In this document: in pieces, positions 1 through 9,458 of the stretch
Numbering within the stretch: the first letter of the stretch is position 1
Layout: the number at the start of each line of letters is the position of its first letter
Assembly: GCF_016462415.1 (NCBI RefSeq)
Contig: NZ_JAEMTF010000008.1
Coordinates: 1 to 64,000, forward strand
Direction: 5' to 3'
Length of the DNA stretch: 64,000 nt
DNA from: Williamsia sp.
Lineage (GTDB): Bacteria; Actinomycetota; Actinomycetes; Mycobacteriales; Mycobacteriaceae
Made by a program: the position numbers and the translations under genes
Notes under the pieces: generated by a model
The model's database searches: none
Seen by the model: only the letters and a program-made list of their open reading frames with translations
Told to the model about the DNA's origin: nothing

Positions 1-2
1 GT

Positions 3-65
3 GCCGCCGAGCTGAACGGATCGGCCAAGATGCTCAACGGCGTCACGAAGCCGGCCGTCACATGA
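3..65 (+). CDS. C-terminal end of an unidentified protein (cut by window start)
   Basis: An open frame enters from the left edge and stops at TGA 63-65, giving about 20 residues that end in KPAVT. Its stop overlaps the ATG of the next gene as ATGA, the usual sign of translational coupling in this genome. Too little is visible to name a family. The overlap is the main reason to believe it is the end of a real gene. Confidence 0.35.
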   Translation, partial: AAELNGSAKMLNGVTKPAVT

Positions 66-331
66 TCGCCGCGTTGTTCGTGCTGGCGTTGCTGGGGTGG
101 GGGTGCTGGTGGCTGCACCACGCGGTACGTGCAAAGATCGCGGCCTCGGCCACCGAAGCGGTTGGCCTGGGCGGCAAATCACGCACTCGTGGAATGGAGG
201 ACAACTCAGATGCTTGGCCCTCCCGCGGACCCTGGAGCGCGTTGGACGACATTCAACTCATCCGCATGCTCACCGACGCAGCGCCTGCTGTACCGCCGGC
301 TCAGGACTCGACCGAAGCACCTGGGCCGTAG
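62..331 (+). CDS. small putative membrane-anchored protein
   Basis: An 89-residue product with one strongly hydrophobic N-terminal segment (about residues 2-20, rich in Leu, Ala and Trp) followed by a polar, Pro- and Ala-rich tail. It would be a single-pass membrane protein or have an uncleaved signal anchor. I do not recognise the family. It starts at an ATG overlapping the upstream stop and ends two bases before the GTG of the next membrane gene, so the three look like one operon. It could be a chance frame in GC-rich DNA, but the overlap and hydrophobic start favour a real gene. Confidence 0.45.
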   Translation: MIAALFVLALLGWGCWWLHHAVRAKIAASATEAVGLGGKSRTRGMEDNSDAWPSRGPWSALDDIQLIRMLTDAAPAVPPAQDSTEAPGP

Positions 332-333
332 CC

Positions 334-744
334 GTGAACCGGTCGCGCGCGCGTGACTGTCTGCTGGTGCTGCTGTGGTTCGGTGCGGCATCAGCGGTGA
401 TCGGCGGAATCCTCGGCGTAGTGTTCAACGGTGCGGGCCTACCCCTGGAGTATTTGAAGGGCACCCCGTTCGACAGCTACGTGGGACCGGGGCTGATCTT
501 GGGGTTCGTGGTCGGCGGCACTCAACTGGCGGCTGCGATCACCGCGCACAACCGCCACTCGAACAACGCAGTTCTCACTGCCATCGCCGGCTTCGGGATG
601 ATGATCTGGATCTTCGCCGAGCTTGCGATCCTCGGAGAGTTCTCCTGGCTCCAAGTGGTCTACTTCGGCCTCGGTACCTGCGAAGTCATCCTCACCCTGG
701 TCCTTCTGAACTCTCGGAAAGACCATCACAAGCACGCCGTCTAA
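334..744 (+). CDS. hypothetical four-helix membrane protein
   Basis: A 136-residue protein with about four predicted membrane spans (roughly residues 9-30, 48-70, 78-100 and 104-127) and a His/Lys-rich C-terminal tail ending in HHKHAV. I chose the GTG at 334, two bases after the upstream stop. An ATG-started longer version from 97 would run across the upstream gene in another frame. The composition is that of an integral inner-membrane protein; no catalytic motif is visible and I do not recognise the family. It probably belongs to the same transcript as the two preceding short genes. Confidence 0.55.
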   Translation: MNRSRARDCLLVLLWFGAASAVIGGILGVVFNGAGLPLEYLKGTPFDSYVGPGLILGFVVGGTQLAAAITAHNRHSNNAVLTAIAGFGMMIWIFAELAILGEFSWLQVVYFGLGTCEVILTLVLLNSRKDHHKHAV

Positions 745-924
745 CGCCGCCACGTCACCTGGTAAAACTCGGCCGGCTCAGCAATGCAACTGGCCCATGC
801 CTCACGACGCAGCTCCCGAGCGTTCTCCGGTGATGGATTCGCGGAGGCCGGTGGCGGCGATCTCGTAGCCGGGCTTGCTTCGCAGTGAATGTTGCTTGGC
901 GTCCGGGTCCAATCAGGTTACGTG

Positions 925-1069
925 ACTGCGCTACCCACGAGGGGCCGATGAGATATGTTGCGGCCATCGCGATCACGCCGCCGACAGTTACCCGCAGTAC
1001 GGCCCTGACGCGGTCCGCATCCCCTATCCGGGCGCTGAGGCAACCGATCAGCGCCAATGCTCCTGCCAC
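925..1069 (-). pseudogene. remnant of a VIT1/CCC1-type iron/manganese transporter (C-terminal end)
   Basis: Read on the minus strand, this stretch encodes a hydrophobic block beginning AGALALIGCLSAR and ending TYLIGPSW. It resembles the last transmembrane segments of VIT1/CCC1-family vacuolar-type iron or manganese transporters, where a final helix ends in a Tyr/Gly-Ile-Gly pattern. Upstream in the same frame there is no further transporter sequence, and downstream the frame runs past the expected end without a family-like stop. The rest of the gene is missing, so I call it a decayed fragment. Family assignment rests on about 45 residues recalled from memory and is tentative. Confidence 0.35.
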
Positions 1070-1077
1070 GACCTGCG

Positions 1078-1284
1078 ATGACGCACGCGCCGTCGACCTC
1101 TCTGGTCCTTTCGGCGAGATCCACTCTGCCCCGTGGGTTACTGCTCACCGCAGTGGCGACTGCGTCCATCGCCACCGTCGCACTCGGCACATTGACCGGC
1201 CTGGCCTTTGCGATCCCCTGCACCGTACTGCTGTTAGGAGCCGTGCTGGTCGCAGTGATCGGGCTCGCGGCACTCACGATCTGA
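1078..1284 (+). CDS. possible small two-helix membrane protein
   Basis: A 68-residue frame with a short basic N-terminus and two hydrophobic stretches (about residues 24-43 and 47-66), ending LAALTI. The ATG at 1078 lacks a clear ribosome binding site. It starts just beyond the transporter remnant on the other strand. No family is recognised. It may be a small membrane protein or a chance frame; the compact hairpin-like hydrophobic pattern is the only support. Confidence 0.3.
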   Translation: MTHAPSTSLVLSARSTLPRGLLLTAVATASIATVALGTLTGLAFAIPCTVLLLGAVLVAVIGLAALTI

Positions 1285-1437
1285 GGACAGATATAAGACT
1301 CCTGGTGCTCAACGCGTCTCGGCACGGCGGTCGAGTCCCCTGAGTGCGAGTCCAAAGACACTAGGCGGCCGCCAATTGAACGACGACCATCGGATCAGAG
1401 CGGGCCTATGGTGCACGCTCATGAGAGGACAAACATC

Positions 1438-2112
1438 ATGACCATTGCAACTCCCATATTCACCGACACCCACATCCAGTCCGCGGTTCAGGACGAACTC
1501 ACCTGGACGCCCGAGGTCGATGCCCCTGGTATCGGGGTGGCGGTCGACGACGGGGTTGTGTCCCTGTCCGGTGAGGTCGGCGGGTACGTGACCCGAGCGA
1601 ACGCCAGGCGTGCTGCGCTGCGAGTCCGCGGTGTGACGGCCATCGTCGACGACATGACCGTTCACCCCGGTTGGGGTGACTCGGTCACCGAGCACGACGT
1701 CGCCAAGGAGGTCGAACATGCGCTGATGTGGGCCGGAAGCGTCCCCGATTCGGTGCAGGCCGAGATCCGTGGTCACGACGTCACCCTGACCGGTGCGGTG
1801 AGTTGGAACTTCCAGCGCGCCGCTGCCGGACGAGTCGTCGAGCACCTCAAAGGTGTCGACTATGTCGCCAACCTGATCACCTTGACCCCGCGGGTGTCGG
1901 TACCGGATACAGAGAAGCGGATCCGGCACGCGATCACCCGTAATGCGCAGATCGACGCCAACGCGATCACGGTTGCGGTCTCGGGCAACGCGGTCACCCT
2001 CACCGGAACCGTGCGGTCCTGGGCGGAGCGTCGCGAAGCAGAGCGGGCAGCCTGGGCATCGCCACATGTGTCCGAGGTGCACGACCGCATGACGGTGCGC
2101 CCGCTCAACTGA
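1438..2112 (+). CDS. triple BON-domain protein (OsmY-like), copy 1
   Basis: A 224-residue protein built from three BON repeats (about residues 12-75, 82-145 and 150-218), each with the family pattern of a valine-rich strand, a central VxLxG motif (VVSLSG, DVTLTG, AVTLTG) and a terminal hydrophobic strand. BON proteins such as OsmY bind lipid or envelope surfaces and often rise under osmotic or starvation stress; no signal peptide is visible here, so it may act in the cytoplasm. I start at ATG 1438, preceded by GAGAGGA eight bases upstream, rather than at the farther ATG 1408. A near-twin of identical length lies at 21705-22379. No strong DosR-like box precedes this copy. A hairpin follows it. 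Confidence 0.85.
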   Translation: MTIATPIFTDTHIQSAVQDELTWTPEVDAPGIGVAVDDGVVSLSGEVGGYVTRANARRAALRVRGVTAIVDDMTVHPGWGDSVTEHDVAKEVEHALMWAGSVPDSVQAEIRGHDVTLTGAVSWNFQRAAAGRVVEHLKGVDYVANLITLTPRVSVPDTEKRIRHAITRNAQIDANAITVAVSGNAVTLTGTVRSWAERREAERAAWASPHVSEVHDRMTVRPLN

Positions 2113-2124
2113 TCACCGATCCGC

Positions 2125-2158
2125 CTGCTGGGTGCGCGCTCTGGCGCACCCCGCAGGG
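2125..2158 (+). terminator. stem-loop after BON protein 1
   Basis: Arms CCTGC-T-GGGTGCG (2125-2137) and CGCACCC-C-GCAGG (2146-2158) pair over 12 positions with one internal mismatch around an eight-base loop. It lies 12 bases after the BON gene stop and 45 bases before the next start. No T-run follows, so it may be a weak terminator or an mRNA-stabilising hairpin. Confidence 0.5.
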
Positions 2159-2202
2159 GATCGCGAGTTGTCGATGATCCGGAATCCGTCTGGAGGTGCA
2201 CG

Positions 2203-3231
2203 ATGTCGTCAACCGCGACGAACATGATGGACGCGTGGGCTGTTCGTGGTCCCGGCCCGATCGAATCGTCCCCGTTGATCTTCGAACGCAAGCCGGTGCC
2301 GCACCCGGAACCGCACGATCTTCTGGTGCGAGTGCACGCTTGCGGAGTGTGTCGTACCGATCTGCACGTCAGTGAAGGGGATCTGGCACCACACCGGTCC
2401 CGCGTCACCCCCGGGCACGAGATCGTCGGAACCGTGGTGGGACTCGGTTCGCGGGTGACGGGTCACTCGGTCGGCGACAAGGTCGGGGTGGCCTGGCTGC
2501 GTGAGACCTGTGGTGTCTGTCGATACTGCATGCGGGGTGACGAGAACCTGTGTCCTCGTTCGAAGTTCACCGGATGGGACAGCGATGGCGGATACGCCGA
2601 GTACACCACCGTGCCGGCGCGGTTCGCCTATCGGTTGCCGGCGGGGTACAGCGACACCGAGCTGGCGCCGCTCCTGTGCGCGGGCATCATCGGTTACCGA
2701 GCACTGTCACGCGCCGCCCTTCCCGCGGGTGGGCGGCTCGGAATATACGGTTTCGGTGGCAGCGCACACCTCACCGCGCAGGTCGCGATCTGTCAGGGCG
2801 CCACCGTTCACGTGATGACCCGTGGAGCTCGGGCGCAACAGTTTGCACTCGACCTCGGCACGTCGTCGGCGACGGGAGCATATGACGCGCCGCCGGAGGC
2901 GTTGGACAGCGCCATCCTTTTCGCGCCGGTCGGTGAGCTGGTACCCGTCGCGCTGCGGGCACTCGACCGCGGCGGGGTCCTCGCCATTGCGGGAATTCAT
3001 CTCAGCGATGTCCCCCGGTTGAACTACGAGCACGAGATGTTCTACGAGAAAGAGATCCGCAGTGTCACGGCGAACACCCGAGCGGACGGGGAGGCATTCT
3101 TACGTTTCGCTGCGGACCACCATCTCCAGGTCACAATGCGTCGGTACCGGTTGGAGCAGGCGCAAACGGTTCTTCAAGACCTCAAGGCCGGCCGATTCGA
3201 TGGCGCCGCGGTGTTGACGAACTGCGACTAG
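2203..3231 (+). CDS. zinc-dependent alcohol dehydrogenase (AdhA-like)
   Basis: A 342-residue medium-chain dehydrogenase/reductase. The catalytic-zinc motif GHE sits near residue 73, the first zinc cysteine is in CGVCRTD, and the structural zinc site is the Cys-rich loop [15 protein letters not shown] (about residues 107-121). The nucleotide-binding motif is GFGGSAH, a slight variant of GxGxxG. It should oxidise alcohols or reduce aldehydes with NAD(H) in the cytoplasm. TGGAGGTGC lies just ahead of the ATG. It is separated from the BON gene by a hairpin, so it may have its own promoter, but I found no good DosR-like box. A second enzyme of the same superfamily is at 11087. Confidence 0.88.
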   Translation: MSSTATNMMDAWAVRGPGPIESSPLIFERKPVPHPEPHDLLVRVHACGVCRTDLHVSEGDLAPHRSRVTPGHEIVGTVVGLGSRVTGHSVGDKVGVAWLRETCGVCRYCMRGDENLCPRSKFTGWDSDGGYAEYTTVPARFAYRLPAGYSDTELAPLLCAGIIGYRALSRAALPAGGRLGIYGFGGSAHLTAQVAICQGATVHVMTRGARAQQFALDLGTSSATGAYDAPPEALDSAILFAPVGELVPVALRALDRGGVLAIAGIHLSDVPRLNYEHEMFYEKEIRSVTANTRADGEAFLRFAADHHLQVTMRRYRLEQAQTVLQDLKAGRFDGAAVLTNCD

Positions 3232-3247
3232 CGAACGGCGCGTTCGC
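3231..3247 (+). terminator. short stem-loop after the alcohol dehydrogenase
   Basis: GCGAAC pairs with GTTCGC around a five-base loop, starting at the stop codon. It lies in the 174-base space between convergent genes. No T-run follows. It is a plausible but weak end signal. Confidence 0.3.
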
Positions 3248-3405
3248 ACGTGCCGCTTGAGCGTGGGCAACGAGTTCCGGAGACGACCATCATCGAGACG
3301 TCGCCTCCGCCGGTACGGGCGGCACCACACCCTGCGACGATCGCGCCCTGCGATGTGAAGACCGACGGCGGGGTCGTTGTGTGAGACGCTCAGTCGGGTC
3401 ATCGG

Positions 3406-4350
3406 TCACGCACGCCGCCGACCCATCTCGAGATCCTCTGAGGGCCGGTCGAGGATGGTCGTCCCCGATCGGCCGGCGAGTACCCCCTCTGCGTCTGTCA
3501 ACGCTCCTATCGATGCGGATCTGCCGGTGGCGCGCACGAAGTCGATGCATGCTCGGACCTTGGGTCCCATGGACCCGACGGCGAAGTTCTTGAGATGGAG
3601 TTCGTCGGTGTACACCCGGTCGAGCGGCGACGAATGGGCGGTTCCGAACCTGTCGACCACAGCGGGGACGTCGGTCAGCACGAGTAGGTGGTCGGCGCGG
3701 ATCGCCTCCGCGAGCACCGTTGCCGTGAGGTCCTTGTCAACAACGGCTTCCACGCCGCGCAACCGGCCGGAGGCCTCCTCGACGACAGGTGCTCCGCCTC
3801 CGCCGCCGCATATCACCACGCAGCCGGACTCGATCAGCACGTCGATCGTGGTTTGTTCGATCAGTCGGATCGGACGCGGCGAGGGGACCACCCGTCGCCA
3901 TGAGGCGGTGTCTGCGGCAACCGTCCATCCGTGCTCGCGTGACAGGGCTCGTGCCCGGGCCTCGGTGTAAACCGGTCCGATCGGCTTGCTGGGGTCGGCG
4001 AACGAGGCGTCGGCGGCGTCCACGACGGTTTGTGTCGTGATGTTGGCAATCTGTTTCGTCACCCCGGCATTGTGAAGAGACTGCGACAACCAGTACCCGA
4101 TCATCCCCTGTGTTTGCGCGCCGAGAACGTCCAGCGGATAGGGGTGCGACAATGTTTCGTCGGCATCGCTCTCCAGGGCGAGAAGTCCCACCTGCGGCCC
4201 GTTTCCGTGACACAGGACCACCTCGTGGTCACGTGCGAGCGGTGCAAGAGCCGCAGCTGCGGAGCGGATGTGACCGAGCTGAACGGATGCGTCTGGCTTC
4301 TCGCCACGTTCCAGCAGAGCATTTCCGCCGATGGCCACGACAAGGCGCAC
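3406..4350 (-). CDS. arcC: carbamate kinase
   Basis: A 314-residue amino-acid-kinase-fold enzyme that makes ATP, CO2 and ammonia from carbamoyl phosphate and ADP, the energy-yielding last step of the arginine deiminase pathway. The N-terminal RLVVAIGGNALL phosphate loop, HGNGPQVG (about residue 50) and the later CGGGGGAPVV glycine-rich loop are all family hallmarks. I start at GTG 4350, one base after the arcB stop; the alternative ATG at 4368 would overlap arcB and adds residues not typical of the family. It is the last gene of arcA-arcB-arcC and would be transcribed from the arcA promoter. Confidence 0.93.
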   Translation of the reverse strand: MRLVVAIGGNALLERGEKPDASVQLGHIRSAAAALAPLARDHEVVLCHGNGPQVGLLALESDADETLSHPYPLDVLGAQTQGMIGYWLSQSLHNAGVTKQIANITTQTVVDAADASFADPSKPIGPVYTEARARALSREHGWTVAADTASWRRVVPSPRPIRLIEQTTIDVLIESGCVVICGGGGGAPVVEEASGRLRGVEAVVDKDLTATVLAEAIRADHLLVLTDVPAVVDRFGTAHSSPLDRVYTDELHLKNFAVGSMGPKVRACIDFVRATGRSASIGALTDAEGVLAGRSGTTILDRPSEDLEMGRRRA

Positions 4351-4351
4351 G

Positions 4352-5353
4352 TCAGTCAGCCAACGCATTCACGAGCACGGCACGGATGGTGTGCATCCGA
4401 TTCTCGGCCTGATCGAAGACCACCGACGCGGGCGAGGTGAAGACCTCGTCGGTGACCTCGGCGCCGTCCAGATCGAACTGATCGAACAGACGCCGCCCCA
4501 ACGCCGTACTGCGATCGTGTACCGAAGGGAGGCAGTGCAAGAACTTGACGTCGGGGTTGTGTGACGACTTCAGCACCGCCGCGGTGACCCGGTAGGGCAG
4601 CAGGAGCGGAACACGCTGTGCCCAGTGCTCGTCGGTCTCACCCATGCTCACCCACACGTCGGTGTACACGAAGTCGACCCCATCGACCGCGGTGGAGAGG
4701 TCGTCCGTGACGAGAAGTCGTGCACCGCTCGTCGCTGCGAGATCGTTCGCGATCTGGACCACGTCGTCTGGGGGCCACAGCTGCCTCGGAGCGGCGATGC
4801 GGACGTCCAGACCGAGAAGCGCTCCGGTGACCAGCAGCGACCTCGCGACGTTGTTCCGCCCGTCGCCGGTGAAGCACACAGCGATGGACTCGATGGGGCC
4901 CCGGTGATTCTCCACCATGGTCATCACGTCGGCGAGCATCTGGGTGGGGTGCCATTGGTCTGTCAGTCCGTTCCAGACGGGAACGCCGGAGAACTCGGCC
5001 AGCTGGTCCACGGTGTGCTGGTCGAAGCCGCGAAACTCGATGCCGTCGAACATCCTTCCGAGGACGCGTGCCGTGTCCGGAACCGATTCATCCTTCCCGA
5101 GGTGTGAGCCTGCCGGGTCGAGGTAGGTCACGTGTGCCCCCTCGTCGTGCGCGGCAACTTCGAAGGCGCACCGTGTGCGTGTAGAACTCTTCTCGAAGAT
5201 CAGAGCGACGTTCTTGCCGATGAGCCGTCGGCATCGGGTGCCGGCGCGACGATCGTTCTTGAGCGCCCGGGCATGCTCGACGAGCGAAAGAAACTCGGCC
5301 TTGGAGAGATCGGATTCCTTGAGCAATGACCCGCGAACCCGTGTCCCGGACAT
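4352..5353 (-). CDS. arcB: ornithine carbamoyltransferase, catabolic
   Basis: A 333-residue enzyme that splits citrulline with phosphate into ornithine and carbamoyl phosphate. Signature motifs are present: the carbamoyl-phosphate loop SSTRTR (near residue 56), HPTQ in [10 protein letters not shown] (near 130) and the ornithine-loop cysteine in HCLPSVHD (near 270). Its place between arginine deiminase and carbamate kinase, with one-base junctions on both sides, makes the catabolic role the likely one. The start could be ATG 5353 (one base after the arcA stop) or ATG 5365 (overlapping arcA); I prefer 5353 because it matches the arcB/arcC junction. Confidence 0.93.
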   Translation of the reverse strand: MSGTRVRGSLLKESDLSKAEFLSLVEHARALKNDRRAGTRCRRLIGKNVALIFEKSSTRTRCAFEVAAHDEGAHVTYLDPAGSHLGKDESVPDTARVLGRMFDGIEFRGFDQHTVDQLAEFSGVPVWNGLTDQWHPTQMLADVMTMVENHRGPIESIAVCFTGDGRNNVARSLLVTGALLGLDVRIAAPRQLWPPDDVVQIANDLAATSGARLLVTDDLSTAVDGVDFVYTDVWVSMGETDEHWAQRVPLLLPYRVTAAVLKSSHNPDVKFLHCLPSVHDRSTALGRRLFDQFDLDGAEVTDEVFTSPASVVFDQAENRMHTIRAVLVNALAD

Positions 5354-5354
5354 C

Positions 5355-6605
5355 TCAGATCCCATCGCGCTGGATCGGACAGGTCATGCATCGCGCCCCG
5401 CCGCGACCGCGTCCGAGTTCGTTGCCGACGATGCCGACGACATCGATACCGTTCTCGCGCAGCATGTTGTTCGTGATGGTGTTGCGTTCGTAGCCGATCA
5501 CGATTCCAGGAGATACTGCCAGGAAGTTGTTGGCGTCGTCCCACTGCTCGCGTTGCGCGGAACGAACGTCCTCATCCGCGGAGAGAACCTTGATCTTGTC
5601 GAGTCCGAGAGCGTCGGTGATGACCTCGAACAGGTCGGACCGTTCCTCGACGTGGAGGCCTCCGGTGTCGTGCTCGACCATCTCTTCGGGATCGGCCGCG
5701 GTGATGACCCACGGCCGCAGGGATGCAGGATCGAGATACGGGTAACGGATGAACGTGTCGCGGTCGAGCATGGTGAGCACGGTGTCGAGGTGCATGAAAG
5801 CATGCGACTTCGGCAGCTGCACGGCGATCACGGTCGTGGCCTGTCTGCTTCGGAACAGTTCGCGCGCAACGATTTCGACCCCCATGGGCGTGGTCCGTTC
5901 CCCCATCCCGATCAGCACGACCCCTCGGCCGAGGACGTGGATGTCGCCACCCTCGAGAGTGGCCGGCTGGTGGGAGACGTCGTCGTCGCCGTAATAGGTG
6001 GCGAACGTCTCGCGCGTGAACAAGGGGTGGAATCGGTAGATTGCGCGGCTGTGCAGCGCTTCTCGCCGTCGCGGCGCCTTGGCCATCGGATTCACCGTCA
6101 CCCCGCCGTAGATCCACGCCGAGTTGTCTCGCGGGAACAGGGTGTTCGGTAGGGGCGGGAGGACGAAGTCGTCGAGTTCGAGCGTGTCCCAGCGCAGGCT
6201 GCCGACATGCAGAGGGGACAGGTCGGAGCGGGTGATGCCACCGACCAGCAGACTTGCCAGGTCGGCCGGGTCACTCGCGTCTGCCAGTTCACGCAAGGGG
6301 CCGGCCAGTGTGGGCCCGACCTGTTCGGGAGTGCAGGTGCGGTCGAGAACGAACGCACGCGCCTCGTCGTTGGCCAGGATCTCGCTGAACAGCGTGGTGA
6401 AGTAGTGCACTTCGACGCCGTGGGAGCGGAGTTTGTCGGCGAATGCATCGTGCTCGGCGTGTGCACTCTCGGCCCAGAGCACGTCGTCGAACAGCAGCTC
6501 GTCGCAGTTGTCGGGGGTCAGCCGCGACAGTTCCAGGCCCGGGCGATGGATGATCGCCTGGCGTAGTTGCCCTACTTCTGAATGGACTCCGAACGAGTTG
6601 TTCAC
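5355..6605 (-). CDS. arcA: arginine deiminase
   Basis: About 416 residues, catalysing arginine + water to citrulline + ammonia, first step of the arginine deiminase route. The C-terminal [10 protein letters not shown] block carries the catalytic cysteine (near residue 406); FxRD-type (LFPRDN), and EGGD/H-type ([10 protein letters not shown]) substrate motifs are present. AGGAG lies directly against an ATG at 6611 but six bases ahead of a GTG at 6605, so I take the GTG as the start. A DosR-like box sits 63-76 bases upstream. The gene leads arcA-arcB-arcC and lies beside a P-type ATPase and an amino-acid antiporter on the same strand. Confidence 0.94.
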   Translation of the reverse strand: MNNSFGVHSEVGQLRQAIIHRPGLELSRLTPDNCDELLFDDVLWAESAHAEHDAFADKLRSHGVEVHYFTTLFSEILANDEARAFVLDRTCTPEQVGPTLAGPLRELADASDPADLASLLVGGITRSDLSPLHVGSLRWDTLELDDFVLPPLPNTLFPRDNSAWIYGGVTVNPMAKAPRRREALHSRAIYRFHPLFTRETFATYYGDDDVSHQPATLEGGDIHVLGRGVVLIGMGERTTPMGVEIVARELFRSRQATTVIAVQLPKSHAFMHLDTVLTMLDRDTFIRYPYLDPASLRPWVITAADPEEMVEHDTGGLHVEERSDLFEVITDALGLDKIKVLSADEDVRSAQREQWDDANNFLAVSPGIVIGYERNTITNNMLRENGIDVVGIVGNELGRGRGGARCMTCPIQRDGI

Positions 6606-6667
6606 TGTCATCTCCTGCGTGGTGGTGTCGTTGACTCGATCCTGCTGGTCGGCGCTCGTGCCGGACA

Positions 6668-6681
6668 GGGCACAACGTCCC
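6668..6681 (-). promoter_or_regulatory. DosR-like box upstream of arcA
   Basis: On the minus strand this reads GGGACGTTGTGCCC, fitting the pattern GGGAC-N4-NGCCC shared by the boxes in this window and close to the known DosR consensus. It is centred about 70 bases before the arcA start, in the 114-base gap after the P-type ATPase gene, so arginine deiminase probably has its own inducible promoter. Confidence 0.6.
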
Positions 6682-6719
6682 CGAATCGCAGGGATGTGCT
6701 CAGACGATTCGACGGCCCC

Positions 6720-9458
6720 TCACAAAGCCGTCCGGGCTTGTTTCTGTCTCTTAATGAAACGAACGAGTTCATCGGCGCCCCAAACGATGAAGGGGAACGG
6801 GAGCACGACGGCCAACTGGGCCGGCTGCAGAGCGGCGGTCCCGAACACGGCCTGCAGAGGCGACGCGTAGACGACTGCTGCAGTGAAGACGAGTTCGAAC
6901 GCTATCCCCCAGAGCAGAGGACGATTGCTCCACAAGCCGATGTGCCACAGTGAGGCATGGTCGGTACGCGCCGCGAAGGCAGTACCGATCTGGCATGCCA
7001 CGATGCCGACAAAGGTGATGGTCGTCGCCTGCAGGTATGCGTGATGCAGGGCCGTCCCTGATCCTGTCGGGTCGCCCCAACTCCAGCCGGCGCACCACAG
7101 CGTGACGAAGAAGCCCGTCATCACCAGGACAGCCGAGACCAGGCCCAGCAGTAGCCAGGCGCGGATCAGCAATGCTCGGTGGATGATTCCCGCGCTGCGT
7201 GATCGCGGCGGGCGGTCCATCAATCCGGGCTCTGGTTGTTCCCTCCCCAGCGCGAGTGCAGGGATCGTCTCGGTGCCGAGATCGATCGCGAGGATCTGCA
7301 GAACGGTCAGAGGCAGGGGCACCGCGCCCCCACTCAGCGCGAAGATGAGGAACGGGACGACTTCGGGGACTGCGTGCGCGAAGATGTAGAGGACGAACTT
7401 TCGGACGTTGTCGTACACCTGCCGTCCGGCGCTGACAGCGGAGACGATGGTCGCGAAGTCGTCGTCGGTGAGCACGACGGTGGCCGCCTCGCGAGCCACA
7501 TCTGTGCCCGATTTACCCATGGCGATGCCGATGTCGGCGTGGCGGAGCGCCGGAGCGTCGTTGACCCCGTCGCCGGTCATCGCCACGACGTGTCCACGGG
7601 CCTGAAATCCCCTGGCGATCCTTAGTTTGGCCTCAGGTGAGACGCGGGCGAAGATGATCTCCTGTTCGCGAGACATCACCGCCTCGAGCTCCGCGTCGGT
7701 CATTTTGTCGAGCTCGTCACCGTCGACGATCGTGCTACCCGAGACGCCGATGCCCACCTGCCGGGCTATCTCCGTTGCGGTCAGCCCGTTGTCCCCGGTG
7801 ACGACGTGAATGCGTATGCCCGCTCGGTGGGCATCGGCCACGGCCTCTGCGACGCCGGCGCGCGGTGGGTCCACCATCGTGACCAGTCCGATCATGGTGA
7901 GACCCGACTCGGCGACCGCGCGGTCAGTCACAACGCCTTCGTGCGAACCGGTTGTCCGCTCGGCGACGGCAAGGACCCGTAGACCTGTGCGTGCGTATGC
8001 CTCGAGTGTGGCGGTGAGCTCGTGGCGATGGACATTGTCCATGGGTACGACGGTGCCGTCGGCGGCGACGACGTGGGTGCAACAGGGGAGCACGGTTTCC
8101 AGAGCCCCCTTGGTGTGCACGACGTTCGCGTCCCCGTGGGCGTCGATGGTCGACATCCGTTTGAGATGTCCGTCGAAGTGGAAGGTGTGCCGTCGTGTGC
8201 CTGCCCGAGCGTTGGTGGTCACACCGATCTCGAGGTCTGATGCGAGCTGCAGCAGAGCCAACTCGGTGGGATCGCCGAGGCCGGTCGGTTGTGCGTCTGT
8301 CGGTGACTCGGCCGTGGTGCATGCCGCGGCGGTCGAGACGAGACGTGCGGCGACGCCACCGGTTCGGGGACCCTGGAACCCGAGCTCGGAACCGCCGGCC
8401 CAGAGGTGGGTCACCCGCATCCTGTTCTCGGTGAGGGTTCCGGTTTTGTCTGTGCAGATGACCGTGACCGAACCCAGCGTTTCCACGGCGGAGAGTCGTT
8501 TGACGACCGCTCCGCGTCGGGCCAACTCGCGCACGCCGGCCGCCAGAGCCAACGTGATGGTGGGTAGCAGCCCCTCGGGGACGTTGGCGACGATGAGTCC
8601 GATGGAGAAGCTGATCGCGGCGCTCCAACCGAGACCAGCTGCGAGTCCGGCGGGCAGGAACGCTGCTCCCACGGCGAGTGCGACCGCCGCGATGATCAGC
8701 GTCGCACGCTTGACCTGTCGCTCCAGGGGACTCGGCTCGGTCCTCACGGGCTGCGACAACGATGCGATCCGCCCGAGTTCGGTGCTCATGCCGGTGCGCG
8801 TGACGGTCGCGGTCAGTTCGCCACGCGTGCAGGTGCTTCCGCTGAACACCAGGTTGCGATCGTCCAGGAGAGCTGCGGTCGATTCTCCCTTCGCACCGGT
8901 GCGATCCACCGGCATCGACTCACCCGTCAGCGACGAGAGGTCGATGGTCGCCTCACCGCTGATGATGTGCGCGTCAGCGCTGATCTTGTCGCCCTCGGAT
9001 ATGGCGAGAACGTCGCCGGGGACGACTTCGCGTGCCGGGATGTCGCGACGTGCGCCTGCCCGCACGACGCGCGTGGTCGCGGGAAGAATCGCAGCGAGTG
9101 CGTCGACGGCCTTTTCGGCCTGCATCTCCTGGGCGAAAGCGAACGCTGCGTTGAGCAGGATCACGGCGAGCACAGCGTAGGAGAGCGCCGGTGTACCACC
9201 AACCCACGCGAGAACCGCTGCGAGAAACAGGAGAATCGCGAGGGGCTGGGTGAACTGCGTGCGCAGTTCGTGCGGCCACGTGCGGGACCTGCTCCGCGTC
9301 AATTCATTCGGGCCGTGAACAGCGAGGCGACGGGCCGCCTCGTTCTCGTCGAGTCCGTCGGGTCCCGTGTGCAGGTCTCGGAACAGCACGGCGATCGAAC
9401 GCTGCGGATCGACGTCAGACTCGGTGTCGGTGTGGGACGCGAGGTGGCCGACGGTCAC
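6720..9458 (-). CDS. ctpF: cation-transporting P-type ATPase, CtpF-like
   Basis: A 912-residue P2-type ATPase. In order it has a cation-ATPase N-terminal domain, two early membrane spans (about 72-110), the actuator loop TGES (178-181), PEGL in helix M4 (294-297), the phosphorylated Asp in DKTGTLTE (D337), a nucleotide domain, TGDGVNDAP, and a C-terminal membrane region. PEGL and overall order point to Ca2+ or other hard-cation pumps rather than heavy-metal pumps; M. tuberculosis CtpF (Rv1997), a DosR-regulon member, is the closest match I know. It starts with a GTG overlapping the permease stop (GTGA), so the two genes are translationally coupled. Confidence 0.9.
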   Translation of the reverse strand: MTVGHLASHTDTESDVDPQRSIAVLFRDLHTGPDGLDENEAARRLAVHGPNELTRSRSRTWPHELRTQFTQPLAILLFLAAVLAWVGGTPALSYAVLAVILLNAAFAFAQEMQAEKAVDALAAILPATTRVVRAGARRDIPAREVVPGDVLAISEGDKISADAHIISGEATIDLSSLTGESMPVDRTGAKGESTAALLDDRNLVFSGSTCTRGELTATVTRTGMSTELGRIASLSQPVRTEPSPLERQVKRATLIIAAVALAVGAAFLPAGLAAGLGWSAAISFSIGLIVANVPEGLLPTITLALAAGVRELARRGAVVKRLSAVETLGSVTVICTDKTGTLTENRMRVTHLWAGGSELGFQGPRTGGVAARLVSTAAACTTAESPTDAQPTGLGDPTELALLQLASDLEIGVTTNARAGTRRHTFHFDGHLKRMSTIDAHGDANVVHTKGALETVLPCCTHVVAADGTVVPMDNVHRHELTATLEAYARTGLRVLAVAERTTGSHEGVVTDRAVAESGLTMIGLVTMVDPPRAGVAEAVADAHRAGIRIHVVTGDNGLTATEIARQVGIGVSGSTIVDGDELDKMTDAELEAVMSREQEIIFARVSPEAKLRIARGFQARGHVVAMTGDGVNDAPALRHADIGIAMGKSGTDVAREAATVVLTDDDFATIVSAVSAGRQVYDNVRKFVLYIFAHAVPEVVPFLIFALSGGAVPLPLTVLQILAIDLGTETIPALALGREQPEPGLMDRPPRSRSAGIIHRALLIRAWLLLGLVSAVLVMTGFFVTLWCAGWSWGDPTGSGTALHHAYLQATTITFVGIVACQIGTAFAARTDHASLWHIGLWSNRPLLWGIAFELVFTAAVVYASPLQAVFGTAALQPAQLAVVLPFPFIVWGADELVRFIKRQKQARTAL

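Noticed and set aside
1326..1339. Possible DosR-like box before BON protein 1
   Set aside because: The minus strand reads GGGACTCGACCGCC; the left half fits but the right half lacks the conserved GC(A/C)C.
7810..9180. Long plus-strand open frame (456 codons) opposite the P-type ATPase
   Set aside because: It is the mirror of a well-supported ATPase gene; the translation is Arg/Ser/Pro-rich with no motif, as expected of an antisense frame in GC-rich DNA.
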